Shown one piece after another: positions 8,237 through 17,760 of a stretch of DNA of 64,000 bases. The DNA is taken from the NCBI RefSeq assembly GCF_038002165.1, contig NZ_JBBOBR010000001.1, forward strand, positions 2,604,001 to 2,668,000, written 5' to 3'. Source of the stretch: Cytobacillus sp. FSL H8-0458. GTDB lineage: Bacteria; Bacillota; Bacilli; Bacillales; Cytobacillaceae. Each line of letters opens with the position of its first letter. Within the stretch, counting starts at the first letter, position 1. Made by a program: the position numbers and the translations under genes. The notes beneath the pieces are model-generated. The model had not been told where the DNA came from, ran no database searches, and was given only the letters and a program-made list of their open reading frames with translations.

Positions 8237-11200
8237 TTGACAACTCTATCAGGAGGTCTCCAGTTTGAATGGCTTCACCATTTGAGACGAAAATATCCTT
8301 CACAATTCCAGAGAATGGTGCCTGTACAGTGGTTTCCATCTTCATAGCCTCTGTAATCATTAAGTGATCGCCTTTTTCGACTTTTTCACCTTTTTCTACA
8401 AGTAACTTGATGACAGTTCCCGGCATGCTGGCTGCAATATGGCTTTCATTGTGCGGATCAGCTTTTGCCTTTGCTGCTGCTGTAGCTTTTATGCTTTCAT
8501 CTTTTATGCTTACTTCCCTCGACTGGCCATTTAGCTCGAAATACACAATTCTTGTGCCATCAGCTTGAGGCTGGCCTATCGAAACTAATTTAACTATTAA
8601 TGTTTTACCTGTTTCAATTTCAATTTCCACTTCCTCACCCAGTCTTAGACCATACAGGAATGTAGGGGTATCAAGAACAGAAATATCACCGAATTGATCG
8701 CAGATCTTAATATATTCCATAAATACTTTTGGATACAGTGCATAGGCAATTGCATCAAAACTTGTAACCTGTCTGCCTAATTCTTTAAAGAGTTTTTCTT
8801 TTAAAGCATCGAAGTCTACATCTTCAAGCAGCTCTCCCGGTCGGACTGTGATTGGCTCCCTGTCTTTCAATATGACCTTTTGCAGTTCAGCCGGGAATCC
8901 GCCATATGGCTGCCCCAGGTAGCCTTCAAACAGCTCTACAACTGAGTCTGGAAAGTCCAGAGATTTTCCTTTGTTCAAAACATCCTGCTCTGTCAGCTGA
9001 TTCTGGACCATAAACAACGCCATATCACCAACTACCTTGGATGAAGGTGTAACTTTAACAATGTCACCAAACATTTGGTTCACACGGGAATACATGTCCT
9101 TAACTTCATCCCACTTATCCCCAAGGCCAACAGCTTTAGCCTGCTGCTGAAGATTACTGTATTGTCCGCCAGGCATCTCATGCTGATAGACTTCTGAATG
9201 AGGAGCTTTCATCCCGCTTTCGAAGTCCTGGTAGTATTTGCGCACATCTTCCCAATAGTAAGATAATTGCTCGAGCGACTGGATATCAATTTTTGGCTGT
9301 CTTTCATTTCCCTGCAGCGCGTAATATAAAGAGTTAGCACTTGGCTGGGATGTTAAGCCTGCCATTGTGCTCAGGGCCGTATCCACAATATCCACTCCAG
9401 CTTCAATAGCCTTTGCATATGTGTAAATTCCATTCCCGCTCGTATCATGTGTATGAAGATGAATTGGAATGTCAACAGTTTCTTTCAATTCAGAAATAAG
9501 AGTGTATGCTGATTGCGGCTTCAATAAACCAGCCATATCTTTGATGGCCAGTATATGAGCTCCCTGATTTTCCAGCTCCTTTGCCAGGTCTTTATAGTAT
9601 TTAAGATTGTACTTGGTTCTGGCAGGATCCAGAATATCACCTGTATAGCACATAGCGGCTTCAGCAATTTTTCCTGTCTGGCGCACAGCATCAATTGCGA
9701 CTTCCATCCCTTTTACCCAGTTAAGGCTATCGAAAATCCGGAATACATCGATGCCAGCGTAGGCTGATTTTTCTACGAACTCTCTTATTACATTATCCGG
9801 ATAGTTTTTATACCCGACTGCATTCGAAGCACGAAGAAGCATCTGGAATAAAACATTTGGCATTTTTTCCCGCAGCGTCAGTAATCTATCCCAAGGGTCT
9901 TCTTTCAGGAATCTATAAGCAACGTCAAAAGTTGCACCGCCCCACATCTCAAAAGAAAACATATCCGGAAGCAATTTTGCTGTTGGCTCTGCTATATGCT
10001 TCAGGTCATTAGTTCTTACCCGCGTCGCGAGCAGGGATTGATGCGCATCACGGAAGGTAGTATCCGTAATCAGGACTTCTTTTTGTTCTTTAATCCATTT
10101 AACAAGCCCTTCAGGACCTTGATTATCTAAAATCTGCTTTGTTCCATCCTGGTAATCTGTGCTGTATTTTAATCTCGGTACTCGCGGCTCTTCAAATACC
10201 GGACGCTTTTTCTTTTCAATTCCCGGAAATCCATTTACTGTTACATTCCCGATATAATTCAGCATCTTCGTTCCGCGGTCTTTCCTTTTCGGGAAGAGGA
10301 ATAGTTCAGGTGTTTCATCAATAAATGAAGTATCATATTCCCCTCTTAAAAATTTCTCGTGCTTTACTACATTCTCTAAGAAAGGAATGTTTGTTTTAAT
10401 GCCCCTGATTCGGAACTCCTGCAGATTCCGCACCATTTTTGATGCTGCCTGCTGGAAAGTCATAGCGTGTGTTGAGAGCTTAACAAGCAGTGAATCATAA
10501 TAAGGAGTGATCACGGCTCCCTGGAAACCGTTCCCCGCATCAAGTCGAACGCCGAAACCGCCTCCAGATCTGTAAGCCATTAACCGGCCAGTATCAGGCA
10601 TGAAGTTATTTAAAGGGTCCTCTGTTGTAACACGTGATTGAATGGCAAAGCCATGTATATGAATATTTTCCTGTTTAGGAACACCAACTTCTTTGCTGTG
10701 CAGCGAGTAGCCCTCAGCCACCAGTATTTGCGTTTGTACAATATCAACACCTGTTACCATTTCGGTGATCGTATGCTCAACTTGCACACGCGGATTTACT
10801 TCTATGAAATAAAACTGATCACCAGAAACAAGGAATTCCACAGTTCCTGCATTTACATAATCTACATTCTTCATCAGGTTGACAGCAGCCTGGCATATAT
10901 CGTCTCGCAGATGCTCCGGGAGGGAGACGCAAGGTGCAACTTCAACAACCTTCTGGTGGCGCCTTTGGACTGAACAATCTCTTTCATACAGGTGAACAAT
11001 ATTTCCTTCATGGTCACCTATGATTTGAACTTCGATATGCTTTGGTCTTTCTATGAATCTCTCAACATAAACCTCATCATTGCCAAAAGCTGCTTTTGCC
11101 TCTGATTTTGCACGCTCATATGATTCCTTTACTTCTTCAAGGTTCCTTACGATGCGCATGCCTCTTCCGCCGCCGCCCAGTGAAGCTTTAATGATAATTG

Positions 11201-11672
11201 GGAAGCCATGATTTTTGCCAAAGCTAATCACTTCATCCAGGCTGTCTACTGGACCATCACTGCCTGGAATAACCGGAATTTCAGCAAGCTGGGCTTGAGT
11301 TCTTGCTTTAACTTTATCTCCAAACATATCCAGATGCTTTGAAGTTGGACCGATAAATATGATGCCTTCTTCCTCGCACCGTTTTGCAAATTCAATATTT
11401 TCAGATAGAAATCCGTAGCCCGGATGAACGGCATCAACATCACTGCTTTTTGCTATATCAATGATTCCTTCAATATCAAGATAGGCATCAATCGGTTTTT
11501 TGCCCTCCCCTACCAGATATGCTTCATCCGCTTTATAGCGGTGGTAGGAACCGGAATCTTCTTTCGAATAGATGGCTACCGTGCGAATATCCAGCTCTGT
11601 GCAGGCACGGAATACACGAATGGCAATTTCTCCTCTGTTGGCTACTAATACCTTGTTAATTCTTCTGCTCAA
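8232..11672 (-). CDS. pycA: Pyruvate carboxylase
   Basis: A 1146-residue biotin enzyme that makes oxaloacetate from pyruvate, bicarbonate and ATP to refill the TCA cycle. Order of domains: biotin carboxylase / ATP-grasp (about 1-455, glycine-rich ASLGGGGRGMRIV), carboxyltransferase (about 530-800, TDTTFRDAHQSLLATR), PYC/OADA connecting domain, and a C-terminal biotinyl domain with EAMKMET, biotin Lys about 1111. The TTG at 11670-11672 is preferred (GGGGTG 6 nt upstream, product MSRRINKVLVANRGE); a longer in-frame opening to 11717 would run through a palindrome and has no ribosome binding site. In B. subtilis PycA activity responds to DarB, whose gene is also in this window. Confidence 0.96.
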   Translation of the reverse strand: MSRRINKVLVANRGEIAIRVFRACTELDIRTVAIYSKEDSGSYHRYKADEAYLVGEGKKPIDAYLDIEGIIDIAKSSDVDAVHPGYGFLSENIEFAKRCEEEGIIFIGPTSKHLDMFGDKVKARTQAQLAEIPVIPGSDGPVDSLDEVISFGKNHGFPIIIKASLGGGGRGMRIVRNLEEVKESYERAKSEAKAAFGNDEVYVERFIERPKHIEVQIIGDHEGNIVHLYERDCSVQRRHQKVVEVAPCVSLPEHLRDDICQAAVNLMKNVDYVNAGTVEFLVSGDQFYFIEVNPRVQVEHTITEMVTGVDIVQTQILVAEGYSLHSKEVGVPKQENIHIHGFAIQSRVTTEDPLNNFMPDTGRLMAYRSGGGFGVRLDAGNGFQGAVITPYYDSLLVKLSTHAMTFQQAASKMVRNLQEFRIRGIKTNIPFLENVVKHEKFLRGEYDTSFIDETPELFLFPKRKDRGTKMLNYIGNVTVNGFPGIEKKKRPVFEEPRVPRLKYSTDYQDGTKQILDNQGPEGLVKWIKEQKEVLITDTTFRDAHQSLLATRVRTNDLKHIAEPTAKLLPDMFSFEMWGGATFDVAYRFLKEDPWDRLLTLREKMPNVLFQMLLRASNAVGYKNYPDNVIREFVEKSAYAGIDVFRIFDSLNWVKGMEVAIDAVRQTGKIAEAAMCYTGDILDPARTKYNLKYYKDLAKELENQGAHILAIKDMAGLLKPQSAYTLISELKETVDIPIHLHTHDTSGNGIYTYAKAIEAGVDIVDTALSTMAGLTSQPSANSLYYALQGNERQPKIDIQSLEQLSYYWEDVRKYYQDFESGMKAPHSEVYQHEMPGGQYSNLQQQAKAVGLGDKWDEVKDMYSRVNQMFGDIVKVTPSSKVVGDMALFMVQNQLTEQDVLNKGKSLDFPDSVVELFEGYLGQPYGGFPAELQKVILKDREPITVRPGELLEDVDFDALKEKLFKELGRQVTSFDAIAYALYPKVFMEYIKICDQFGDISVLDTPTFLYGLRLGEEVEIEIETGKTLIVKLVSIGQPQADGTRIVYFELNGQSREVSIKDESIKATAAAKAKADPHNESHIAASMPGTVIKLLVEKGEKVEKGDHLMITEAMKMETTVQAPFSGIVKDIFVSNGEAIQTGDLLIELSK

Positions 11673-11697
11673 ACAAAACACCCCGTCTTTATGTATT

Positions 11698-11717
11698 TTT
11701 TGGCAATATTCTGCCAA
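11698..11717. promoter_or_regulatory. Palindrome in the pycA leader, possible operator
   Basis: TTTGGCA and TGCCAAA flank a 6-bp AT-rich centre, 26 nt upstream of the pycA start. It is a perfect 7+7 palindrome of operator size. I cannot assign a regulator. Confidence 0.4.
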
Positions 11718-11728
11718 ATCTAAGTTAA

Positions 11729-11756
11729 GGCCGGGCGGGTATTCCGCTAACCGGCC
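11729..11756. terminator. GC-rich nested hairpin between ftsW and pycA
   Basis: GGCCGG/CCGGCC arms enclose an inner GCGG/CCGC stem, giving a very stable 10-bp stem with a small bulge. No T-run follows on either strand, so it may be a transcript-end or attenuation/processing structure for the minus-strand ftsW-pycA read-through. Confidence 0.4.
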
Positions 11757-11852
11757 ATAATAACTTTGATTGGCTGCCCCCTGATGGAAGCAATTATGTA
11801 ATCAGCATCTGCCGATTGATATATAAATAAAGCACTGTGAAGTTATCTGTGC

Positions 11853-13055
11853 TTATTTATGAATAGAAAATGTTTTTTCGGAAGCCATTTCCATCGATTC
11901 CGGATTTGTCTCTTCATGTTTATTTTTGTATTTCTTTTCATAATTGACGAACATAGAGACATTTACTAGAATTCCCATGGCAATTGAAAGCTGAAGCAGG
12001 GATGACCCTCCATAGCTTATAAAGGGAAGTGTAACACCAGTGAGCGGCATAACACCCGAAATTCCCGCAAGATTAATGAACGCCTGAATTCCTATCATGG
12101 CGGAAATCCCGATAGCAAGCAGGCTGCCAAAAGCATCTTTACACTTTAAACTGATAAAGATCCCCCTCAGTACAATGTACCCGAGAAGCAAAATGACAAA
12201 ACCTACTCCGAATGCCCCCAGCTCCTCAGCAATTACGGCCATAATGAAGTCTGTATGGGCTTCAGGAAGATACCCAAGTTTTTGTATACTCTCACCAAGG
12301 CCCAGCCCTTTTAACCCGCCTGCCCCGAGGGCAATATAGGAATTCGAAAGCTGATATCCGAACTCCGATCCAAAGGGATCTCTAAATGCTTCTACCCTTC
12401 CCATTCGATAAGGCGCAAATATCTTATCTTTTAACAGAAGGATAAAAGGAGCAGCCAGCAGTACTCCGAAAAGCCCCAGTTTAAATATGTTCCTGAAATT
12501 CATGCCTGATGTAAAGATCACAGCTCCAGCCACAAGCAAAATGATCATGGCTGAACCAAAATCAGGCTGGACGGCAACCAGAATTACGGCAAGAATCAGA
12601 TAAGCCAGCGGGGGAAGAACCCCTTTGTTAAATTCATTAATATAGGGCTGCTTCTTTGCATAGACAGCAGCCAAATATATAATGACTGAAAGCTTGACAA
12701 ACTCTGCAGGCTGAAGGCTTCTTTTGCCGATTTCAAACCAGCTCATAGCCCCGCCCGCTACTTTTCCAAAGATAAATAACGCAATCAGGCCGAATAACGA
12801 AAGGAACACCATCGGAACAAGAAATTTGTTGCTCTGCATAGCTTTGTATGGAAATAGAGCGACAAAAACGAAAACAATGCCTGAGATAATTAAATTCAGT
12901 TTTTGTTTATTGTAGAAAAAGTCGCTATCCTGATCATAAATCTGCACAGCTGTTACCATGCTTGCACTGAAAACCATAATGAGTCCAAAAACAGCTAACA
13001 GGGCTACAGCTATTATCAGGGTATAATCATATGATTTTAATATTTTTTTTAACAT
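11853..13055 (-). CDS. ftsW: Cell division peptidoglycan polymerase FtsW (SEDS family)
   Basis: A 400-residue SEDS glycosyltransferase with about ten membrane helices. Family motifs: LQPAEFVKLSVI with the catalytic-region residues, QPDFGSAMIIL, the large extracellular loop with RMGRVEAFRDPFGSEFGYQ, HTDFIMAVIAEELG and the C-terminal GVTLPFISYGGSS. FtsW polymerises lipid II at the division septum with a partner class B PBP. SpoVE and RodA belong to the same family; the position beside pycA and ylaN matches B. subtilis ftsW (ylaO). The hydrophilic tail (about 370-400) is cytosolic. GAGGG lies just upstream of the ATG. Confidence 0.88.
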   Translation of the reverse strand: MLKKILKSYDYTLIIAVALLAVFGLIMVFSASMVTAVQIYDQDSDFFYNKQKLNLIISGIVFVFVALFPYKAMQSNKFLVPMVFLSLFGLIALFIFGKVAGGAMSWFEIGKRSLQPAEFVKLSVIIYLAAVYAKKQPYINEFNKGVLPPLAYLILAVILVAVQPDFGSAMIILLVAGAVIFTSGMNFRNIFKLGLFGVLLAAPFILLLKDKIFAPYRMGRVEAFRDPFGSEFGYQLSNSYIALGAGGLKGLGLGESIQKLGYLPEAHTDFIMAVIAEELGAFGVGFVILLLGYIVLRGIFISLKCKDAFGSLLAIGISAMIGIQAFINLAGISGVMPLTGVTLPFISYGGSSLLQLSIAMGILVNVSMFVNYEKKYKNKHEETNPESMEMASEKTFSIHK

Positions 13056-13266
13056 CCAGCCCTCTTCCCTTATCTTCTAAGTTTATTACTTATTCTACTA
13101 TAGTATTGAATATCCTGCTTTGAAGAAAAGAAAAGTTAATTTAAATGTAACACAGCAAAGAAAAAAATTCTATAATTATGTTATACTATTTTTAAATTAA
13201 GTTATACAATATTAATTATTCTTTTCTTTTAGATATACTAATTCCTATTCTAATAATACGGTTATA

Positions 13267-13306
13267 AAAAAACTCAAACAATCTTTGGAAGATGTTTGAG
13301 TTTTTT
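13267..13306 (-). terminator. Terminator of ylaN
   Basis: Arms AAAAAACTCAAACA and its complement (13267-13280, 13292-13306) with an inner ATC/GAT extension give a strong hairpin followed on the minus strand by a T-run. Confidence 0.85.
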
Positions 13307-13316
13307 ATTTTTATTT

Positions 13317-13598
13317 TTATTTTTTTACGGAAGCTTCGTGGAGCATAGACAGCTCCCTTTCCAATTCATCTAAAATAGCCTTGCCTTCAGTCTCTTCAAT
13401 CAATCCAAGACGGACAGCAAAATCTATTTCTCTGGATAAGCCAAACATCTGGGTATCAAGAACTTCCTCATATAGAGGGCATTGAGGCATGGTTAGATTA
13501 TCCATTTGTACCTTTATTAACTTTAATATTTTAGCAGCATCTGCCTTTAAAAGGGCATTTGCTTTTTCTTTGTGATCAATAATCATGTCAGAAGCCAA
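13317..13598 (-). CDS. ylaN: YlaN family protein (UPF0358), iron/Fur-linked
   Basis: A 93-residue, all-helical soluble protein matching YlaN over its full length, including the central [26 protein letters not shown] region and the acidic C-terminal helix. In relatives YlaN binds Fe(II) and relieves Fur repression, and is essential unless iron is supplied; that is family knowledge. The start is TTG at 13596-13598, 8 nt after GGAGGG. It is a single-gene unit with its own terminator, upstream of ftsW in the same direction. Confidence 0.88.
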   Translation of the reverse strand: MASDMIIDHKEKANALLKADAAKILKLIKVQMDNLTMPQCPLYEEVLDTQMFGLSREIDFAVRLGLIEETEGKAILDELERELSMLHEASVKK

Positions 13599-13862
13599 CT
13601 TTCAATCCCTCCATTTCCGAGCGATTATCCTATCTATAAATTTTATACTTAAGCATGAAAAAAAGCAAGGATTATAAGGGATTCGATAGAGAAATGATTC
13701 CGGCTTCAATTCAGAACTCCACTTATAAGGCGTGTCACCAATCATTGATTCGTTCTGTTCATTTAGCGCCATTAACCAAATAGCACCTGGGCCTGTATGA
13801 CAAGCGCCTTAAAAATCTGTATACTTAAATTTAGAATAAAAGCTGCTGCCAGGAGGTTCAAT

Positions 13863-14360
13863 ATGGAAAATATTATTGCTTTCAAAGGAAACGTAAAATA
13901 TCAAATCACCTTAGATCCAGGAGTCTGGATATTCGATGACCGGAGGGTGGATTTGACAACGTACTTTATGCAAGAAAATATCAGAAAAAATGAACTTGAG
14001 GAATATACAAAAGCAGTCTCAAAGCATTGGGACAGAGAAATCATGGAAGGCGCAGTTTTTCCGCCAACACTTAAAACAGAAAAGAAATTTGAAAAAGAAA
14101 AGGTCCTGACAGGCACATTCGGAATACCTTTTAAACCATTCCTATTGAATGCGGAGCCGGAAGAGAATGCGGAAATCGTTGTCATTGAAAGTGAAGATGG
14201 TGAAACCAGATTGCCTCTATCTGAAGCCGAGGAATTAATATTGGGGTTCTCAAAGGATGGAAAACCATTAAAAGAGGATGGGCCCGTTCATGCCTATCTT
14301 GGAGATGGCAGCAACCAAAATTCCCCCATAAAAAGAGTGAAAGCATTTAGAGTGGAATGA
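13863..14360 (+). CDS. ylaL: YlaL family protein, function unknown
   Basis: A 165-residue soluble acidic protein, recognised by position and sequence as YlaL. The N-terminus (MENIIAFKGNVKYQITLDPG) is followed by an FDDRRVDL motif; no transmembrane segment or catalytic signature is evident. Some databases label the family as a peptidyl-prolyl isomerase, which I cannot confirm. The ATG at 13863 is chosen over an upstream start at 13797 because AGGAGGT lies 5 nt before it. It forms a monocistronic unit with its own terminator (14366-14393), convergent with ylaK. Confidence 0.75.
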   Translation: MENIIAFKGNVKYQITLDPGVWIFDDRRVDLTTYFMQENIRKNELEEYTKAVSKHWDREIMEGAVFPPTLKTEKKFEKEKVLTGTFGIPFKPFLLNAEPEENAEIVVIESEDGETRLPLSEAEELILGFSKDGKPLKEDGPVHAYLGDGSNQNSPIKRVKAFRVE

Positions 14361-14365
14361 CCGGA

Positions 14366-14393
14366 GAGGGCGATTTGCATCGCCCTTTTTTTT
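14366..14393 (+). terminator. Terminator of ylaL
   Basis: GGGCGAT/ATCGCCC stem with a TTGC loop followed by eight T residues, six bases after the stop codon. Confidence 0.88.
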
Positions 14394-14448
14394 CGCAGTC
14401 TCCTCCCCGGCATGAAATCCTCAGAATTCACAAACTCTGTCGGGCAGG

Positions 14449-15777
14449 CTATAACAGGTCAGCAGCAAGCTGCGCAAGGCCAGATCTCTCACCTTTTACA
14501 AGTTTGACATGACCTGAGATAACCTGATCTTTAAATCTTTCCACAACATAGGTGAGACCGTTGTTATAAGCATCCAGGTAGGGATGGTCAATCTGCTCGG
14601 GATCTCCCATCAGGACAATTTTACTCCCTTCCCCCACCCTTGTTAATATGGTTTTTACTTCATGCTTCGTCAGGTTCTGAGCTTCATCAATAATAATGAA
14701 TTGATCCGGTATGCTTCTGCCTCTGATATATGTCAAAGCTTCCACCTCAATCGAGCCCATGCCTGCCAATATGGCATCCAATTCACCTGGCTTTTTGACA
14801 TTAAACAGGTACTCCAGATTATCAAAAATCGGCTGCATCCACGGTCTTAACTTTTCCTCTTTTTCACCCGGAAGAAATCCCAAATCCTTGCCTACCGGCA
14901 CAATGGGGCGGGCGACCAGCAATTTTTTGTACTGGCCATAATCTTCGGTCTGCATTAAGCCGGATGCCAGCGCCAAAAGAGTTTTTCCAGTCCCCGCCTT
15001 GCCGATAAGAGTAACAAGCGGCAGGTCGTTTCTCAGCAATAGCTCAAGAGCCATTGTCTGCTGCACGTTCCTGGGCTTGATCCCCCATATATGGTCATGA
15101 TCAAAAATGAGTTTTTTCACTTTCTTTCCACTTTTGTCCACAATACCAAGTGCAGACGATGAGGAACCCAGTGCATCTTTCATCACCAGAAACTGATTCG
15201 GATAGAAAGGATGATTTGCTATTTCAGAAAGCGACAGCTCTCCTTTTTCATAAAAACGGTTCATAATATCGAGACCTATATATACCTCCAGAAACCCAGG
15301 ATATAAATGATCATTTTCAACTACACGATCACTTAAGAAGTCCTCTGAAATTAGCCCGATTGCATCCGCTTTAACTCTGACAAGGGCATCTTTGCTTACA
15401 AGTATGACCGTTCGTCCATTTTCTTTTGTCTCTTCCTCCAAGGATAAGTTTTTTGCAACTGCCAAAATCCGATTATCATTCGTTTTTTCTACAAAGATCT
15501 CCTGAAGTTCATGAAATGATCTATGATTTAACTCAATTCGCAGGCTTCCGCCATTTTCAAGAGGTATTTTCTCATGGAGCTTACCCGTCTCCCTCATGCT
15601 GTCAATCAGCCGGGATACTTGCCTTGCGTTCCTCCCAATTTCATCCATATACCTTTTCTTAGAATCAACCTCTTCCAGAACTACAGCCGGGATAACTACT
15701 TCATTATCTTCAAATGAAAATATGGAATTAGGATCCTGCAACAAGACATTGGTATCTAATACGTAAATTTTACTCAA
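14449..15777 (-). CDS. ylaK: PIN-PhoH ATPase YlaK (PhoH2)
   Basis: A 442-residue two-domain protein. An N-terminal PIN RNase domain (about 1-140) has the acidic start KIYVLDTNVLLQDP and acidic residues in VVLEEVD. A C-terminal PhoH RNA helicase/ATPase domain has Walker A LIGKAGTGKTLLA (about 265-277) and Walker B FIIIDEAQNL (about 373-382). Members of this PhoH2 group unwind and cleave RNA. The start is TTG at 15775-15777 with GCAGGAGGC 7 nt upstream; the longer ORF lacks a site. It is convergent with ylaL and divergent from ylaJ. Confidence 0.9.
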   Translation of the reverse strand: MSKIYVLDTNVLLQDPNSIFSFEDNEVVIPAVVLEEVDSKKRYMDEIGRNARQVSRLIDSMRETGKLHEKIPLENGGSLRIELNHRSFHELQEIFVEKTNDNRILAVAKNLSLEEETKENGRTVILVSKDALVRVKADAIGLISEDFLSDRVVENDHLYPGFLEVYIGLDIMNRFYEKGELSLSEIANHPFYPNQFLVMKDALGSSSSALGIVDKSGKKVKKLIFDHDHIWGIKPRNVQQTMALELLLRNDLPLVTLIGKAGTGKTLLALASGLMQTEDYGQYKKLLVARPIVPVGKDLGFLPGEKEEKLRPWMQPIFDNLEYLFNVKKPGELDAILAGMGSIEVEALTYIRGRSIPDQFIIIDEAQNLTKHEVKTILTRVGEGSKIVLMGDPEQIDHPYLDAYNNGLTYVVERFKDQVISGHVKLVKGERSGLAQLAADLL

Positions 15778-16115
15778 TATGATGCCTCCTGCTCCTCTTG
15801 TGTCTTGATAAAGCAAATTACAAAAGCAAGGTCCCCTGCCTGCAGATTTGCAGTTTCATGAAAAAGATCACCTTCATTCCTGATGGATTATAATCCTGTT
15901 GTTTTATATTATTCAGCCTTGGAAAGATGTTGATTAATTAGGAAGAAAGGCTTCTTATGAAGTGGACAAATCTATCTTGGTAAAAATATATGTAATGCCG
16001 AATAAAGATAGAAGAAATTTTGCACAATAACATTAAACAATCCTCAATATTCCTGAACTTGAAAAAATTCAAGCTTTCATTTTCAGGGAATTTGAATGTC
16101 CCGGAGGTGTCAAAT
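15778..16115. promoter_or_regulatory. ylaK-ylaJ divergent intergenic region
   Basis: This 338-bp non-coding stretch includes a perfect 12-bp palindrome (GGATTATAATCC, about 15886-15897) and, for ylaJ, a possible forespore (sigma-G/F type) promoter: GAATA at 16000-16004, 18 bp spacer, CACAATA at 16023-16029 (consensus CATNNTA with one mismatch). An upstream in-frame opening of ylaJ lies here but lacks a ribosome binding site. Confidence 0.3.
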
Positions 16116-16721
16116 ATGAATAAATGGCTGCTGTTATGGATGACAGGATTACTATTAACAGGGTGCGGCATAAACAACAATCAGGCCCAAGACCATCAGG
16201 AACAGAAAAATATCAACACCGTAAATGTAAAAAATAGTACAATACAGGAAGTTGACAGGGAGACTGGACAGCAGGTTTCCAGGCATCTTGTCAATTTGGC
16301 TGTCCGAGTTCCCAATGTCAATGATGCAACAGCAGTTGTACTTGGACGATTTGCTGTAGTCGGAGTAGATGTGAATAAAAATCTCGACCGTTCTGAGGTC
16401 GGATCAATCAAATATTCAGTTGCCGAAACCCTTAAAAATGATCCTCATGGTGCAAGAGCAATTGTAGTGGCTGATCCGGATATTAACGCCAGGCTTCGGG
16501 AAATAGCCGCTGACATTCAAAACGGAGAGCCCCTGCAGGGAATCATGAATGAACTGGCAGATATCGCTGGCCGGCTAATGCCTGAGGTCCCAGCCGACCT
16601 GGTTGATCCTAAAAAGGAAAATGAGAAAAACGCAACCGAAGATCCAAAGAAAAAACTCAACAATGATCAGAAAAAACAACTTGAACAAAAACAGGAAAAA
16701 CAATCAAATTATTATAAGTAA
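16116..16721 (+). CDS. ylaJ: YhcN/YlaJ family sporulation lipoprotein
   Basis: A 201-residue lipoprotein of the spore-associated YhcN/YlaJ family. The signal peptide ends in LLLTGCGI with Cys 17 as lipidation site. The conserved domain (about 55-165) contains VNDATAVVLGRFAVVGVDV and HGARAIVVADPDINAR. The tail is a low-complexity Lys/Gln/Asn-rich stretch. ATG at 16116 is preferred because GGAGGTG lies 6 nt upstream; the extra 32 residues of the longer frame would bury the signal peptide. Family members sit in the spore membranes and aid germination; the precise role is unknown. Confidence 0.82.
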   Translation: MNKWLLLWMTGLLLTGCGINNNQAQDHQEQKNINTVNVKNSTIQEVDRETGQQVSRHLVNLAVRVPNVNDATAVVLGRFAVVGVDVNKNLDRSEVGSIKYSVAETLKNDPHGARAIVVADPDINARLREIAADIQNGEPLQGIMNELADIAGRLMPEVPADLVDPKKENEKNATEDPKKKLNNDQKKQLEQKQEKQSNYYK

Positions 16722-16783
16722 AAGTGCCACCACCGATGGCATTTATTATTTAGCGAATAGGTGAAAGGCACCGTTAGAGCAGC

Positions 16784-16815
16784 AAAAGCTTAGTTCCCTG
16801 GGGAACTAAGCTTTT
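16784..16815. terminator. Bidirectional terminator, ylaJ / PNPOx-like gene
   Basis: A perfect 15-bp inverted repeat (16784-16798, 16801-16815) with a 2-base gap, so the loop is formed by the inner pairs. It overlaps the TAG stop of the minus-strand gene. Confidence 0.8.
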
Positions 16816-17261
16816 TTCATTGCTTCCATTACCTGTTTGTCCAAACGGGCTGCTGCGTCTTTATCGTATGTTTTGTCATATTGAGGTTCCACAGTGATTT
16901 TAGAGCCATAAAACATGACATCACGGACTTCCTTCACAGTGATGGCCATAAGCGCGAGCTTTAAAGGTACGCCTTCCATCTTTTCCGCCTTAACCGATGC
17001 TTCGCCTGCGATGGAGTATGTAGATTCGTTCGCGATAATATTCAGAACAACTTTGTTATTGCTATTTATGTTTTGAACAATTCTCGATCGGTTATCAACT
17101 GCAAAATATAATGTTTCCTCGTCTTTAGCCAGTACCCATGAAATCGCATTGACATTAGGTCCGCCAGTTTCAAAGTCAATAGTGGCAAGAGTGACGAAAC
17201 GTTCCTTTTGCAGTTCGTCATATAATGGTTTAATTAATTTCGGTTCTACCTGATTTGCCAT
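16806..17261 (-). CDS. Pyridoxamine 5'-phosphate oxidase-like flavin-binding protein
   Basis: A 151-residue protein with the split-barrel fold of the PNPOx-like family. Signs are the N-terminal FVTLATIDFETGGPNVNAISWVL strand pair (substrate side), LYFAVDNRSRIVQNINSN and VVLNIIANESTYSIAGEA. Such proteins bind FMN, F420 or heme; the substrate cannot be told from sequence, and genuine pyridoxamine oxidation is unlikely for this short form. ATG at 17261 follows AGGAGGGAAAAGA. It is monocistronic and absent from the equivalent B. subtilis position as far as I recall. Confidence 0.75.
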   Translation of the reverse strand: MANQVEPKLIKPLYDELQKERFVTLATIDFETGGPNVNAISWVLAKDEETLYFAVDNRSRIVQNINSNNKVVLNIIANESTYSIAGEASVKAEKMEGVPLKLALMAITVKEVRDVMFYGSKITVEPQYDKTYDKDAAARLDKQVMEAMKKA

Positions 17262-17496
17262 TCTTTTCCCTCCTTTATTAATTTCATCATAGTATGATAA
17301 CGCTTTTCTTTCAACTTATAACTTCTCTTCCGAAAGTCTGTTTTAACCTATAGCGCTATCTATACTAATATAAACTAACACATGCGACCCGATACGGGCT
17401 GGCACTAAAAAATTAAATTTCCGCAAAGCATTCGAATCAACCCTTAACTTATACTATAATGGTATTAACAACAGTTAAAACAATATGAGGTGTCCA

Positions 17497-17697
17497 ATGC
17501 GAGTAAAATGTGTACTATGTGATAAAATTGAATCCATTGAGAACGAGTCCTTACAGGCTAAGCGTCTCCGCAACCGCCCGATTCACACATATATGTGCAG
17601 ACCCTGCGAAACAAGAATTACAGAAAAAACACAAAAAAGAGCTGATACTGGAAACTTTAAGCTATATAGGAGCAAAGTCCAGGAGGAAGAATGGTAA
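17497..17697 (+). CDS. ylaI: YlaI family zinc-ribbon protein (DUF2197)
   Basis: A 66-residue protein with two CxxC pairs (CVLCD near residues 5-9 and CRPCE near 34-38), a likely zinc ribbon. The conserved core AKRLRNRPIHTYMC identifies YlaI. The ATG at 17497 gives the family N-terminus MRVKCVLC; GAGGTG lies 4 nt upstream, and the upstream ATG at 17485 overlaps that site. Function unknown. A TATAAT at about 17453 may be its -10 box. Confidence 0.85.
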   Translation: MRVKCVLCDKIESIENESLQAKRLRNRPIHTYMCRPCETRITEKTQKRADTGNFKLYRSKVQEEEW

Positions 17698-17724
17698 ACT
17701 GCACAGCATTCACGAACAGCAAAA

Positions 17725-17760
17725 AAGCCGCCCCAAACAATTTGTCTGGGGCGGCTTCTT
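17725..17760. terminator. Bidirectional terminator, ylaI / ylaH operon
   Basis: AAGCCGCCCCA (17725-17735) pairs with TGGGGCGGCTT (17747-17757), with extra AACA/TGT pairing inside. It is flanked by an A-run and a T-run and lies between convergent genes. Confidence 0.87.

Noticed and set aside
11673-11717. Extended N-terminus of pyruvate carboxylase up to 11717
   Set aside because: The extra 15 codons have no ribosome binding site and run through a palindrome; the TTG at 11672 has a good site and matches the family length.
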